DNA of 64,000 nucleotides, from positions 186,001 to 250,000 of the forward strand of contig NZ_BPRA01000001.1 of NCBI RefSeq assembly GCF_022179645.1. The letters are read 5' to 3'. The stretch is from Methylobacterium thuringiense (lineage in GTDB: Bacteria > Pseudomonadota > Alphaproteobacteria > Rhizobiales > Beijerinckiaceae). Numbering within the stretch: position 1 is the first letter of the stretch; every line of letters starts with the position of its first letter. Positions 1 to 9,034 of this stretch are shown here, one piece after another. A model generated the notes under the pieces. The model was not told where the DNA came from and searched no databases. It saw nothing but the letters and a program-made list of their open reading frames with translations. The translations under genes were made by a program, and so were the position numbers.

Positions 1-384
1 AGGGATGTCGCATACAACCGTCAGATTCCGGGAAAGCGATCGCGGGAATCAGCTCGGAGGCGTGTCATCGGCGCCGCGTGGCGACGGGATCGCGGCCGAT
101 TACACCACGCTGTTGCCGCTCGGTTCTGTACGCCGCCGCCGGGATTTTTTCGCGGAGTTCGGCGCTGCCAAACCTCTTGTTTCCGCCGCGTCGAAGGCGG
201 GACAGCATCTCCGCCAGCCGGATCGCCGAATTTCAGGAGTAGACGATCGCGCATCGCCTGGCCGGCGACGAGGAGGCATCGCCGCGGGCAGGCCGTCATC
301 ATAACGGTCTTCTACCCGCCGCGCCGGCTTCGATCGGCGAAACCCCGTACGCCCCGGCATCAGCGCCCTACGGCCGCATCCCCC
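1..384. other. Stretch without a recognisable gene downstream of pepN
   Basis: This GC-rich stretch follows the 3' end of pepN. Short open frames exist on both strands, but none has a ribosome binding site, a recognisable domain or a natural amino-acid composition (they are rich in Arg, Pro and Ala, as expected of antisense frames in high-GC DNA). No RNA gene or clear terminator was seen. Confidence 0.5.
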
Positions 385-3018
385 TCAGCCGGCGAGGCTG
401 CGTCCCGCGATGTCGGCGACGTCCCGCGAAAGGCCGCCCGCCGACGCGATCCCGCGCAGTGCGGCTTCGGCTGCCGCGCGGCGCACCGGCTCCAGCTGCC
501 GCCACGAGCCGAAGGCCGTGAGCAGGCGTGCGGCGATCTGCGGGTTGCGCTTGTCCAGCGCAAGCACGGTGTCGGCCACCAGCGCGTAGCCGGCCCCGTC
601 GACCCGGTTGAACTGGGTCGGGTTGGCAAGGCTGAAGACGCCGACGAGCGAGCGCACGCGGTTCGGGTTGGTCATCGAGAAGGCCGGGTGCCGTTGCAGC
701 CGGCCGATGCGCGCGATGGTGTCGTCCTCCGCGATCGCGGCCTGGATCGCGAGCCACTTGTCTAGAATCAGCGGCTCGTCGGCGTAGAGTTCGGCGAAAG
801 CCGCGAGTTCGGCCTCGCGGGCCTCCCCCGGGATCTGCGCGAGGGTAGCGAGGCCGGCGAGCCGGTCGGTCATGGTGGCGGCCGTCGCGATCTGTTCGCG
901 GGCCAATGCGGCGCCGCGCTCGGGATCGGCGACCGCGATCAGATCGAGGGCGGCGTTGCGGAAGGCGCGTCGGCCGGCGGCAGCCGCGGCGGGGCTGAAG
1001 GCCGCGCCCGCCGGATCCGCGAGTTGCTCGCGCAAGACGGCGAGCTGGTCGCGAAGCCGCGCGGCGAGGGCCTGACGCAGGCGGCGGCGGGCCGAAAAGA
1101 TCGCGTCCGGATCGATGTTCGCGCCGATCTCGCTGGCGACCTCGCCCTCGCTCGGCAGCGCCAGCATCAGCGCTGCGAAGGCCGGATCGCGCAGGGCCTC
1201 GCCGTCGAGGAAGGCGGCGAGGGCGGCGGCGAGCCCCTCCGAGCCGTCGAGAGTCTCCGATCCGCTACGGGCGGCCTCGATCAGGATGCGGAGCGCCACG
1301 CGCTGCGCCGATTCCCAGCGGTTGAAGGCGTCGGTGTCATGGCGCAGCAGCGTCAACTGCTCAGCGTCGCTCAGCGCCATCTCGACCCGCACCGGCGCCG
1401 AAAAATCGCGGAAGAGCGAGGGCACGGGCTGCGCTGCGATGTTCTCGAAGGTCAGGCTGTCCTCGGCGCTTTCGAGTACGAAAACGCCGTCCCGCACCCG
1501 CGCATTGGTAGCCGTGAGCGGACCGTCCGGCCCGATGAGGCCGAGCGCCACGGGGATCACCAGCGGCGGCGCATCGGCACCCGCGCCGGGCCGGGTCTGG
1601 CGGAAGTCGAGGCGATAGGTTTTCGCGGTCGCATCGTAGTGGCCGGAGACGGCGATGCGCGGGGTACTGGGGCGCTCGTACCACTGGGCAAAATGTGCGA
1701 GGTCGCGGCCGGTCTCCGTGGCGAAGGCCGCCAAAAAGTCCTCGACCGTCGCGGCGGTGCCGTCGTTCTCGGAAAAATAGCGGTCCATTCCGTTGCGGAA
1801 GGCCGCTTCGCCGATCAGCGTCTTCAGCATCCGCACGATCTCGGCGCCCTTCTCGTAGACGGTCGCCGTGTAGAAGTTATTGATCTCGGCATAGTGCTTC
1901 GGCCGCACCGGATGAGCCAACGGCCCGGCATCCTCCGGAAACTGGCGCGCCCGCAGCGTCCGCACCTCACCGATGCGGTGGACTGCCCGCGAGCGCATGT
2001 CCGACGAGAATTCCTGGTCGCGGAAGACGGTGAGGCCTTCTTTCAGGCAAAGCTGGAACCAGTCGCGGCAAGTGACGCGGTTGCCCGACCAGTTGTGGAA
2101 GTACTCGTGCGCGATGATCGCCTCGATATTCGCATAGTCGGCGTCCGTCGCCGTTTCGGGGGAGGCGAGCACGTATTTGTCGTTGAAGATGTTGAGGCCC
2201 TTGTTCTCCATCGCGCCCATGTTGAAGTCGGACACGGCGACGACGTTGAACACGTCGAGATCGTAGGCGCGGCCGAAGACCTCCTCGTCCCAGGTCATCG
2301 AGCGGGCGACGGCATCGAGGGCGTAATCGGCGCGGGCCTCCTTGCCGGGCTCGACATAGACGCCGAGGGCGACCTCGCGGCCTTCGGACGTCACGAAGCT
2401 CCGCCCGACATGGCCGAGGCGTCCGCCGACGATGGCGAAGAGGTAGGCGGGTTTCGGGTGTGGGTCCTGCCAGATGGCGTAGTGGCGATCCGTGCCGGGG
2501 ACATCCCCGGTCTCGACCGGGTTACCGTTGCCGAGCAGCACCGGGGCTTCCTCCCGCGCCGCCTCGATGCGCGTGGTGTAGACCGAGAGGATGTCGGGCC
2601 GGTCGAGGAAATAGGTGATTCGCCGGAAGCCGTCGGCCTCGCATTGCGTGCAATAGACCCCGCTGGAGCGATAGAGGCCCATCAGCTTGGTGTTCGCGGT
2701 TGGGTCGACCACCGTCTCGACGGTCAGCGTGAACGGGCCCTGCGGCGGCGCATGGAGCGTCAGCCCCGCGGGCGTCGCCGCATAGGCCTCCGCCGGGAGT
2801 GCTTTACCATCAAGGGCCAAGCCGACGAGGCCGAGTTCGTCCCCGTCGAGCACCAACTGCGCGCCCGGCGTCCCGGCCGGGTTGGGGCGCAGCGCCAGCA
2901 CGGCCGTGATCCGGCTCGCATGCGGATCGAGGCGGATGTCGAGGTCGACGCGGTCGATGAGGTGATCGCTCGGGCGATAGTCTTGGAGACGGATCGTCGG
3001 GGGCGTCTCGGTGCGCAT
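385..3018 (-). CDS. pepN: Aminopeptidase N, M1 family zinc metallopeptidase
   Basis: This 877-residue protein matches the length of bacterial PepN (about 870). It removes N-terminal residues from peptides in the cytoplasm using one zinc ion. The exopeptidase motif GAMEN lies at residues 268-272. The zinc-binding HEYFH is at 304-308, with the third ligand Glu at 327 (KEGLTVF), giving the standard HExxH-x18-E spacing. The C-terminal half is the helical domain typical of the PepN subtype (DUF3458). The ATG start is followed by MRTETPPTIRLQDY, as expected of family N termini. It stands alone, with about 200 bases to the type I secretion genes upstream. Identification is firm. Confidence 0.95.
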   Translation of the reverse strand: MRTETPPTIRLQDYRPSDHLIDRVDLDIRLDPHASRITAVLALRPNPAGTPGAQLVLDGDELGLVGLALDGKALPAEAYAATPAGLTLHAPPQGPFTLTVETVVDPTANTKLMGLYRSSGVYCTQCEADGFRRITYFLDRPDILSVYTTRIEAAREEAPVLLGNGNPVETGDVPGTDRHYAIWQDPHPKPAYLFAIVGGRLGHVGRSFVTSEGREVALGVYVEPGKEARADYALDAVARSMTWDEEVFGRAYDLDVFNVVAVSDFNMGAMENKGLNIFNDKYVLASPETATDADYANIEAIIAHEYFHNWSGNRVTCRDWFQLCLKEGLTVFRDQEFSSDMRSRAVHRIGEVRTLRARQFPEDAGPLAHPVRPKHYAEINNFYTATVYEKGAEIVRMLKTLIGEAAFRNGMDRYFSENDGTAATVEDFLAAFATETGRDLAHFAQWYERPSTPRIAVSGHYDATAKTYRLDFRQTRPGAGADAPPLVIPVALGLIGPDGPLTATNARVRDGVFVLESAEDSLTFENIAAQPVPSLFRDFSAPVRVEMALSDAEQLTLLRHDTDAFNRWESAQRVALRILIEAARSGSETLDGSEGLAAALAAFLDGEALRDPAFAALMLALPSEGEVASEIGANIDPDAIFSARRRLRQALAARLRDQLAVLREQLADPAGAAFSPAAAAAGRRAFRNAALDLIAVADPERGAALAREQIATAATMTDRLAGLATLAQIPGEAREAELAAFAELYADEPLILDKWLAIQAAIAEDDTIARIGRLQRHPAFSMTNPNRVRSLVGVFSLANPTQFNRVDGAGYALVADTVLALDKRNPQIAARLLTAFGSWRQLEPVRRAAAEAALRGIASAGGLSRDVADIAGRSLAG

Positions 3019-3216
3019 GGCGGCTCGACCTCGGGCTCGGACGGTACGGACAGCCCTCTATCGGGGCCGCCGCCGCCGCACGCAACCGCCCCGCGCCGTT
3101 GAAACCCGCCGGCCCGGGCCCGATAGTCGGTCCATGAAATTCGCCAATCCGGCTTATATATCAAATATTTAGCTCTGGTAAAATCTACGGTGCGGAGATC
3201 AAAACTGCATCACGGC

Positions 3217-4566
3217 CTACCGCTCCCGCCACGCCTTCGCGATCTGATCGGTGAGGGGTTTGACGAGATAGCTCAGCACGGACCGGTCGCCGATCTGCAT
3301 GTAGGCTTCCACCGGCATGCCGGGGACGAGCCGCAGGCCACCCAGGCGCTCGGTTTCGCCCGGCGCGATCTTGATCCGGGCAGTGTAGTAGGTCGTCCCC
3401 GTCTTCTGGTCCTGCGTCACGTCGGCCGAAACGCGTGAGACCTCCCCGCCAAGTTCCGGCGTGGTGCGGGCGTTGAAGGCGGGAAAGCGCAGCATGGTCA
3501 GCTGGCCGACGCGCACATTGTCGATGTCCTGGGGCTGGACCTTGACCTCGACGAGAAGCTGGTCGGCATCTGGCACGATCAGCATGGCCGGCTCGCTCGG
3601 GGTCACGAGTCCCCCGATGGTGTGCACGGTCAACTGGTGGACGGTGCCGTCCTGGGGCGCACGCATGTCGATGCGCTTGAGCTGGTCCTCGGCGGCGACA
3701 CGCTTCTCGACGAGTTCGGACCACTTGCCGCGGATTTCGGCAAGGTCCTTTCCGACGTCGCTGCGCATCTCCTGGTCGATCTGCAGGATCTGCAGGTTGG
3801 TCTCGGCAATCTTGCCGCGCGTCGAGGCCGTCGTCGCGATGAGCTGGCCTCGCTCACCCTGGAGCCGAGTGCTGTCGCGTTCGAGTGCCGTAACCCGCTG
3901 GAACGGTACGAGGTTCTTGGCGAACAGCTCGCGGATCCCCTTGAGCTCCGTGGCGATCAGCGCGATCTCGCGCTCCTTGGCCGTGGCCTGCTGGGTCAGG
4001 CCGTCGATCTCTTCGGTGAGCTGGGCGACCCGCTCACGCAGCTGCGCCTTCTGCCCTTCGCGACCGGCGATTCGGGAGATGAACAGTCTGGTCTCGCCGT
4101 CGACGAGATGGGCGACGGCCTTGTCCTCGTTGGCACGGGCGAGCAGATCCGCGGGGAAGTTTACGAACTTGGCGCTTTCGCGCTCGGCCTCGTCCCGGGC
4201 GCGACGCGCCGCAAGCTCGTCGAGCGCCTTGAGCACGATGTCGAGATTGGCTCGGGTCTGGGTCTCGTCGAGGCGGATCAGCACGTCGCCGGCTTTCACA
4301 TGCGCGCCCTCACGCACTAGGAGCTGGCCGACCACGCCGCCGGTGGGGTGCTGCACCTTCTTGACGTCGGACTCGACCACGAGCTGTCCCGACGCGATCA
4401 CCGCGCCGGCGATCATGGTGTAGGTAGCCCAGCCGCCGACACCGAAGACCAGCACCGCCGAAAGGCCGGCCGCCACCCTCAGATTGTCACGGATCGAGCC
4501 GAGGGCGGTCTTGTGCAGCTGGGCGGGAGCGAGGGGAGCAGTCCCGGCGCTCAATGCTGACGACAT
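3217..4566 (-). CDS. Type I secretion membrane fusion (adaptor) protein, HlyD/PrsE family
   Basis: This 449-residue periplasmic adaptor of a type I secretion system is predicted to join the inner-membrane ABC exporter to a TolC-like outer-membrane channel. A short cytoplasmic N terminus precedes one membrane segment at about residues 31-55 (VAAGLSAVLVFGVGGWATY). A lipoyl/barrel-sandwich half follows (HPTGGVVGQLLVREGAHVKAGDVL), then a long coiled coil (about 110-300, many Glu/Arg/Gln heptads), then the second lipoyl half and beta-barrel (RAPQDGTVHQLTVHTIGG). Its ATG overlaps the stop of the upstream ABC gene as ATGA, so the two are translationally coupled. No TolC homologue is in the window. 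The substrate is inferred only from context. Confidence 0.92.
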   Translation of the reverse strand: MSSALSAGTAPLAPAQLHKTALGSIRDNLRVAAGLSAVLVFGVGGWATYTMIAGAVIASGQLVVESDVKKVQHPTGGVVGQLLVREGAHVKAGDVLIRLDETQTRANLDIVLKALDELAARRARDEAERESAKFVNFPADLLARANEDKAVAHLVDGETRLFISRIAGREGQKAQLRERVAQLTEEIDGLTQQATAKEREIALIATELKGIRELFAKNLVPFQRVTALERDSTRLQGERGQLIATTASTRGKIAETNLQILQIDQEMRSDVGKDLAEIRGKWSELVEKRVAAEDQLKRIDMRAPQDGTVHQLTVHTIGGLVTPSEPAMLIVPDADQLLVEVKVQPQDIDNVRVGQLTMLRFPAFNARTTPELGGEVSRVSADVTQDQKTGTTYYTARIKIAPGETERLGGLRLVPGMPVEAYMQIGDRSVLSYLVKPLTDQIAKAWRER

Positions 4567-6368
4567 CAGGCGCTTTCCTGGAGGATGATCGCGCCGGCTC
4601 CCGGACGCGATCCCCCGATCTGCATGGAGTGCGGCACGGAGGCAGGGCGCAGCACCTGCTTGAGAATTTCGTCTTTCGGCCCGAAGGCCTGGATACGGCC
4701 GTCGGCCATCATCAGCACGAGGTCGACGGCGGCGAGCGCGCTCGGCCGATGGGCGACCACCACGCAGATGCCGCCACGCCGCCGGATACCGCGGATCGCC
4801 TCGGTCAGGGCACTTTCACCATCGGCGTCGAGGTTGGAATTCGGCTCGTCGAGGACGACGAGGAAAGGATCGCGGTAGAGCGCACGGGCGAGGCCGATCC
4901 GCTGGCGCTGGCCAGCCGACAAACCAGCGCCGCCCTCGCCGATGCGGGTGTTGTATCCGTCGCTCAGCCGCAGGACCATGTCGTGCACGCCAGCGGCGCG
5001 TGCGGCGGCGATCACCGGCTCGAACGGGGCGTTCGGTTCGAAGCGGCCGATGTTGTCGGCAATGGTTCCGGCAAAGAGTTCGACCTCTTGCGGCAGGAAG
5101 CCGATATGCAGGCCGAGTTCGCTCTTGGGCCATTGGCCGAGCGCGGCGCCATCGATCCGCACCTTGCCCCGCAGCAGCGGCCAGACGCCGACCAAGGCCC
5201 TTACCAGCGAGGACTTGCCCGAGGCCGACGGCCCGATGATTCCGAGGCCTTGTCCGGCCTGAAGCGCGAAGGTCGCATCCTGCACGACGAAGCGCGACGT
5301 GCCCGGAGGGGCGACGCTGATGCCTTCGATCGACAGCGAGCGCGTCGGCGCCGGCAGCACCAGGGAATGACCCGCCTGAGGAAACTTGGCGAACAGATCG
5401 GAGAGCCTGCGCCAGCTCTGGCGGGCTCCGACGAATCCCTTCCAGTTGGCGATGGCGAGTTCGGCCGGCGCCAGCGCCCGCGAGACCAGGATCGAGGAGG
5501 CGATGATGATGCCGGCGCTCGCCTGGTTGTTGATGACCAGCCAGGCTCCGAGGGCGAGGACGCCCGATTGAAGCGCCATTCGAAACACCTTCGAGCCGGC
5601 ACCGAAGCCGCCTGCGATGTCGGCGACGCGCTGCTGGGCGATCATATAGTCGCGGTTGGCCATGCCCCAGCGGGCCGCCAGACGCCCCTGCATGCCCATG
5701 GCGGCGAGCACCTCGGCGTTGCGGCGGCCCGCATCGGCCAGCGCGTTGCGGCGCAGCCCGTGGGCGGTGGTTGCCTGGGAGGGCGCACGCGTCGCGCGAT
5801 CCGTGATCAACGTCACGACCACCAGGACCATCGCCCCGGCGATCGCTGCACAGCCGATCAGCGGGTGGAACAGGAAGCAGATCAACACGTAGATCGGCAT
5901 CCAGGGCAGATCGAACATCGCTGACGGGCCGCTGCCGGACAGGAACCCCCGCAATTGGTCGAGATCGCGCAGCGGGAGCAGGCCATCGCCGGGCAGGGCA
6001 CCGTTCAGCGGCGCACGCACCACCACGTCGAAGACACGATCGCTCAGCGCCTCGTCGAGCGCAGCACCGACCCGCGCCAGGATACGCGTCCGGATCGTTT
6101 CGAGAAGTCCCTGGAACGCGAACAGCACCAACGCAAGAGCGGCGAGGCCGATCAGCGTCGGCACCGACCGGCTCGGTATCACGCGGTCATATACCTCCAG
6201 CATGAAGAACGAGCCGGTTAGGTAAAGGACGTTGACCAGACCGCTCATCACCGCGACGCCGATCAGCGCAGTGCGGCATTCCGACAGAGCCGAGATCAAC
6301 TCGGATTCTTCAGCTTGATGCAAAACCCGCCCCAAGATCGGCACGATTGAGAAAGTCCACGCGATCAC
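4566..6368 (-). CDS. Type I secretion ABC transporter, permease and ATPase fused (PrtD/HlyB-like)
   Basis: This 600-residue inner-membrane exporter has a transmembrane domain at about 1-320 and a nucleotide-binding domain at about 345-575. Walker A is GPSASGKSS with Lys385, the ABC signature is LSAGQRQRIGLARAL, and Walker B is FLVVLDEPNSNLD. The N terminus (SALSECRTALIGVAVMSGLVNVLYLTG in outline) lacks a C39 peptidase domain, so the substrate should carry an uncleaved C-terminal signal, as in PrtD-type systems. It is first in a two-gene operon with the HlyD adaptor. The divergent gene at 7184, across an AT-rich gap, is the probable cargo. The family is clear; the substrate is inferred. Confidence 0.93.
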   Translation of the reverse strand: MIAWTFSIVPILGRVLHQAEESELISALSECRTALIGVAVMSGLVNVLYLTGSFFMLEVYDRVIPSRSVPTLIGLAALALVLFAFQGLLETIRTRILARVGAALDEALSDRVFDVVVRAPLNGALPGDGLLPLRDLDQLRGFLSGSGPSAMFDLPWMPIYVLICFLFHPLIGCAAIAGAMVLVVVTLITDRATRAPSQATTAHGLRRNALADAGRRNAEVLAAMGMQGRLAARWGMANRDYMIAQQRVADIAGGFGAGSKVFRMALQSGVLALGAWLVINNQASAGIIIASSILVSRALAPAELAIANWKGFVGARQSWRRLSDLFAKFPQAGHSLVLPAPTRSLSIEGISVAPPGTSRFVVQDATFALQAGQGLGIIGPSASGKSSLVRALVGVWPLLRGKVRIDGAALGQWPKSELGLHIGFLPQEVELFAGTIADNIGRFEPNAPFEPVIAAARAAGVHDMVLRLSDGYNTRIGEGGAGLSAGQRQRIGLARALYRDPFLVVLDEPNSNLDADGESALTEAIRGIRRRGGICVVVAHRPSALAAVDLVLMMADGRIQAFGPKDEILKQVLRPASVPHSMQIGGSRPGAGAIILQESA

Positions 6369-7183
6369 TAGCTCTGTTTTTAGATATTTCTATTAAGACG
6401 GTGTCCTAAAATGTGCGCCCCATCCATCAATTATCTAGCTGGTCAACAGGCATTCGCCGAAAGGTGCCGCTCAATCCAAATTATTTCTAAAATAATTCAG
6501 TAACTCTATATATCTGTCTTTTGCCTAAAAACAATAACGGAAAAACACTCTCTCAGAACTAATTCTGATCAATAGAAGTTTATTCTTCCCGTAGCAAGTA
6601 TGGCACAGAAGATATTATTAACGTCAGTATCAGAATTGTAAATGCAGCAATCAATTGATTCGGCGAAACCATCGCGAGCAGAATGCTCGCAATACCCCAC
6701 TCGCCACGAGGCGTCATAACTGAAATCAAGCTCGTCGCTACAACGATATTTGCGATGACTACGATCCGCCAGTTCGGATGTATACTTAGATTCGACCTGC
6801 TTGTATCGGGTGCGCGTCGCTAAGCCTTCACATTTCCGTGCATTCTTTCGACCGACCGGTATCCACCTGGGCGCAAAGCGCTCGAGAACCAAGTCTCTCT
6901 AGCGTTCGAAAACTAAATCTAACGATTCCAAAAACTAGGAGAGCGTCTGGATCTCCAGCGCGGCCGGCAGCAGGGAAATGCAGGCTGCCCTTTGGCATTG
7001 CTCGTCTTCGTAATGCTGGATCGTTGGTTTATAGATAAATGTTAGGATTTGGACTGCTGTAATTCCAAAGCGTTAGAAATCTCCTAGGTAATAATCGCAG
7101 TTAATAATTCGCTAAAAAACTTTCCCAATGCTGAATTTTTGATCACCATGCTTATAGGTCATATTTCCTGGGAGACGACGTCC
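6369..7183. other. AT-rich divergent intergenic region with a possible small decayed membrane-protein frame
   Basis: About 815 bases separate the exporter operon (minus) from its likely cargo gene (plus). The region is far richer in A+T than its surroundings, which suggests acquired DNA and also leaves room for two divergent promoters. The minus strand holds one open frame with protein-like character at 6580-6819 (see findings): two hydrophobic stretches around TPRGEWGIASILL and FTILILTLIIS, but no good start or ribosome binding site. A short inverted repeat CAGAA-CTAA-TTCTG lies near 6555. Nothing else can be supported. Confidence 0.4.
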
Positions 7184-8047
7184 ATGACAAACCGGATCGG
7201 CTTCAAGATTTCGGAAGATAATTATCTTGGCGATGCGCAGTTCGTCGTCAAAGTCGACGGCATACAAATCGGGGATGTATTGACTGCCACAGCCGCTCAT
7301 GCGCTGGGCGATACCGAAGAATTTTTCTTTTTCGGTGACTTCAGTTCGGCTCATCGGGTCTCGGTTACATTCCTCAACGATCTCTATACTGGACCAGGAC
7401 AAGATCGAGACCTCTATGTCGACAGCTTTACGTTCGACGATCACACGCAGCTTGGTGCCGATGCCTTCTCCAACACCGGATTGCCTGTCGCTACGTCAGC
7501 AAACCTGTACAGAGCGAACGACACGGCCACCTACGATGTCAGCCAATACACAGCCGGCTCAGCTGAGCAGCATCAAAATGCGGTGTATCGGTTATACGAT
7601 GGCATTTCGGGAGACCATCTGTTTACGACAAGCGAAAACGAGCTTCATCAAGTGCTCAAGAACCTGCCCAGTTATCATCTTGAAGGTGTCGTCGGATCTA
7701 CGCCCGATATCGGGCCGGGTACCGAGGACGTTTTTCGATTCTTCAATACCGTGACAGGCGATCATTTCTTGACCACGAGTACAGCTGAACGCGATCAGGT
7801 TCTCAAAGCCCTACCGGATTACCACTACGAAGGCGTCGCGTTCCAAGCCTATGTCGATCCGAACGCGGTTGGATCCGGTGGCGAGACCATGGAGCGGTTC
7901 TTCAACACGAAGGCGGGCGTGCACATGTATACCTCTGACGCCAACGAGATCAAAATGATCAACGCCGGTCAGGAGGGACCGGGCTGGATCGACGAGGGCA
8001 AGGCTTTCACAATTCACGTCGCCGCCGAAGGGCTGTTGCACGCTTGA
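7184..8047 (+). CDS. Secreted-type protein with a CBM60-like domain and DUF5648-like repeats; candidate T1SS cargo
   Basis: This 287-residue protein has two parts. Residues about 1-90 (GFKISEDNYLGDAQFVVKVD, HRVSVTFLNDLYTG, RDLYVDSFTFD) resemble the calcium-dependent xylan-binding module (CBM36/60-like) common in secreted proteins. Residues about 125-280 hold three copies of a DUF5648-type motif: RLYDGISGDHLFTTSENE, RFFNTVTGDHFLTTSTAE and RFFNTKAGVHMYTSDANE, each with an YHLEGV/YHYEGV-type tail. There is no N-terminal signal peptide and no RTX nonapeptide. The chosen ATG at 7184 has GGGAG about nine bases upstream; frames from 7139 (TTG) or 7148 would add an unlikely leader. The gene is divergent from the exporter, so export by that system is inferred. 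Function is unknown. Confidence 0.8.
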   Translation: MTNRIGFKISEDNYLGDAQFVVKVDGIQIGDVLTATAAHALGDTEEFFFFGDFSSAHRVSVTFLNDLYTGPGQDRDLYVDSFTFDDHTQLGADAFSNTGLPVATSANLYRANDTATYDVSQYTAGSAEQHQNAVYRLYDGISGDHLFTTSENELHQVLKNLPSYHLEGVVGSTPDIGPGTEDVFRFFNTVTGDHFLTTSTAERDQVLKALPDYHYEGVAFQAYVDPNAVGSGGETMERFFNTKAGVHMYTSDANEIKMINAGQEGPGWIDEGKAFTIHVAAEGLLHA

Positions 8048-8480
8048 TATAACGCTATGCTGCGATTTTCTATGCCGTATCGATTTGTTTGAAATTGCGA
8101 TATCTAGAGCTTTAATGCTCCGGATATCCTGAAACGATCGAATTGCAGCGGCAACCTGATCGTGATGCGCATGATTGCCTCGAGGCTTTGAGCAACTGCG
8201 GTGAGCGACTGATTGCCGGCTTCATCGAGAACGTCCACGGGGCCTGTCCGCGCGTCTCCGGCGGATGAACGAAGGTCCGTATTTCAGCCAAAAAGCGGCG
8301 TCCTGTACCTGATTGCGCAGGGGATGCCGGTGTCCGATCGGGCCGCCCGGATAGGCCGAAGTACCGCGCGATCGGCTGGTACGGCCCACAATTTGACGAC
8401 GCCAGCCACCTCGACGGGATCGGACTGGCATTCCGTCGGTCTGGCCGCGTGTCGTAGAGCGAGCCTCTGAGCCCGTCCCG
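8048..8480. other. Non-coding stretch downstream of the candidate T1SS cargo gene
   Basis: No convincing gene is present. A frame on plus near 8300 contains a helix-turn-helix-like stretch (LIAQGMPVSDRAARIGRS) that could come from another transposase, but it has no start, no continuation and no second domain. The base composition changes from AT-rich to GC-rich within this interval, marking the edge of the unusual-composition segment. Confidence 0.35.
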
Positions 8481-8870
8481 AACTTCCTTCAGCCTGCTAC
8501 AGGCCGGGATTTGATCCAGGCGAAGCGCTCGAGCAGGCTGCTGGCAAAGTCTCGGCTGGTCGTGTTTCGCGAGATAGGTTCCGTGAGCCTTCGAGCGGTC
8601 GGCTCAGACCTCGCTCGCCGGGTTGGCCGGATCGAAGAGCCCCGGCGGTTGCGCCCGGTGATCGGTGGCTGCGCTGGTCAGGAAAAAGCACCGGACGAAC
8701 CCGTGTTTGCAGCCGATCGAGACGGGCGTCTTTTGGCCGAGTGCCGGAACGGCAATCTCAACCTTGGTTTTGGTGCCGGCCGCTTTGGCCGGCCGCGCCT
8801 TGGCGCCTCGGCCATGCGCCTGATTGTCCAATGGCAGTCCGGCCCTGTTCGGAACGTAGAAACTTGCCCC
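8481..8870 (-). pseudogene. Degraded IS5-type transposase remnant
   Basis: Read on the minus strand, one frame preserves stretches typical of the IS5-family DDE transposase core: VPALGQKTPVSIGCKHGFVR, FLTSAATDH, LLFDPANPASEV-like text and, past a stop, ADRSKAHGTYLAKHD. In intact relatives the segment reads V-W-A-D; here the Trp codon has become TGA (8604-8606). No complete frame, start codon or terminal inverted repeats could be found, so it is a relic rather than an active element. The assignment rests on remembered family motifs. Confidence 0.55.
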
Positions 8871-9034
8871 TCGGCAACACTTTGCCGTTGTCGTTTTTCA
8901 GTTCGGACACTCGACCCTCCCAGGCTGCCGGCTTGTCGACGACGCATAGGATGTTCCGATGAGATCGGTGCGCCGACCGTCGGCCAAGGTTGAAGTCCTC
9001 GCGTCCAACACAATCACGCGCTATCCCGCCCCGC

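Noticed and set aside
1024-3102. A 690-residue plus-strand frame antisense to pepN
   Set aside because: PepN has complete active-site motifs on the minus strand. The antisense frame is a codon-bias artefact rich in Arg, Gly and Asp.
6569-6892. A 107-residue minus-strand frame in the AT-rich gap
   Set aside because: It has no domain, hydrophobic segment or ribosome binding site. A different minus-strand frame there (6580-6819) looks more protein-like.
8213-8470. An 85-residue frame with helix-turn-helix-like text
   Set aside because: It is too short and lacks a start signal and a second domain. It may be transposase debris but cannot be assigned.
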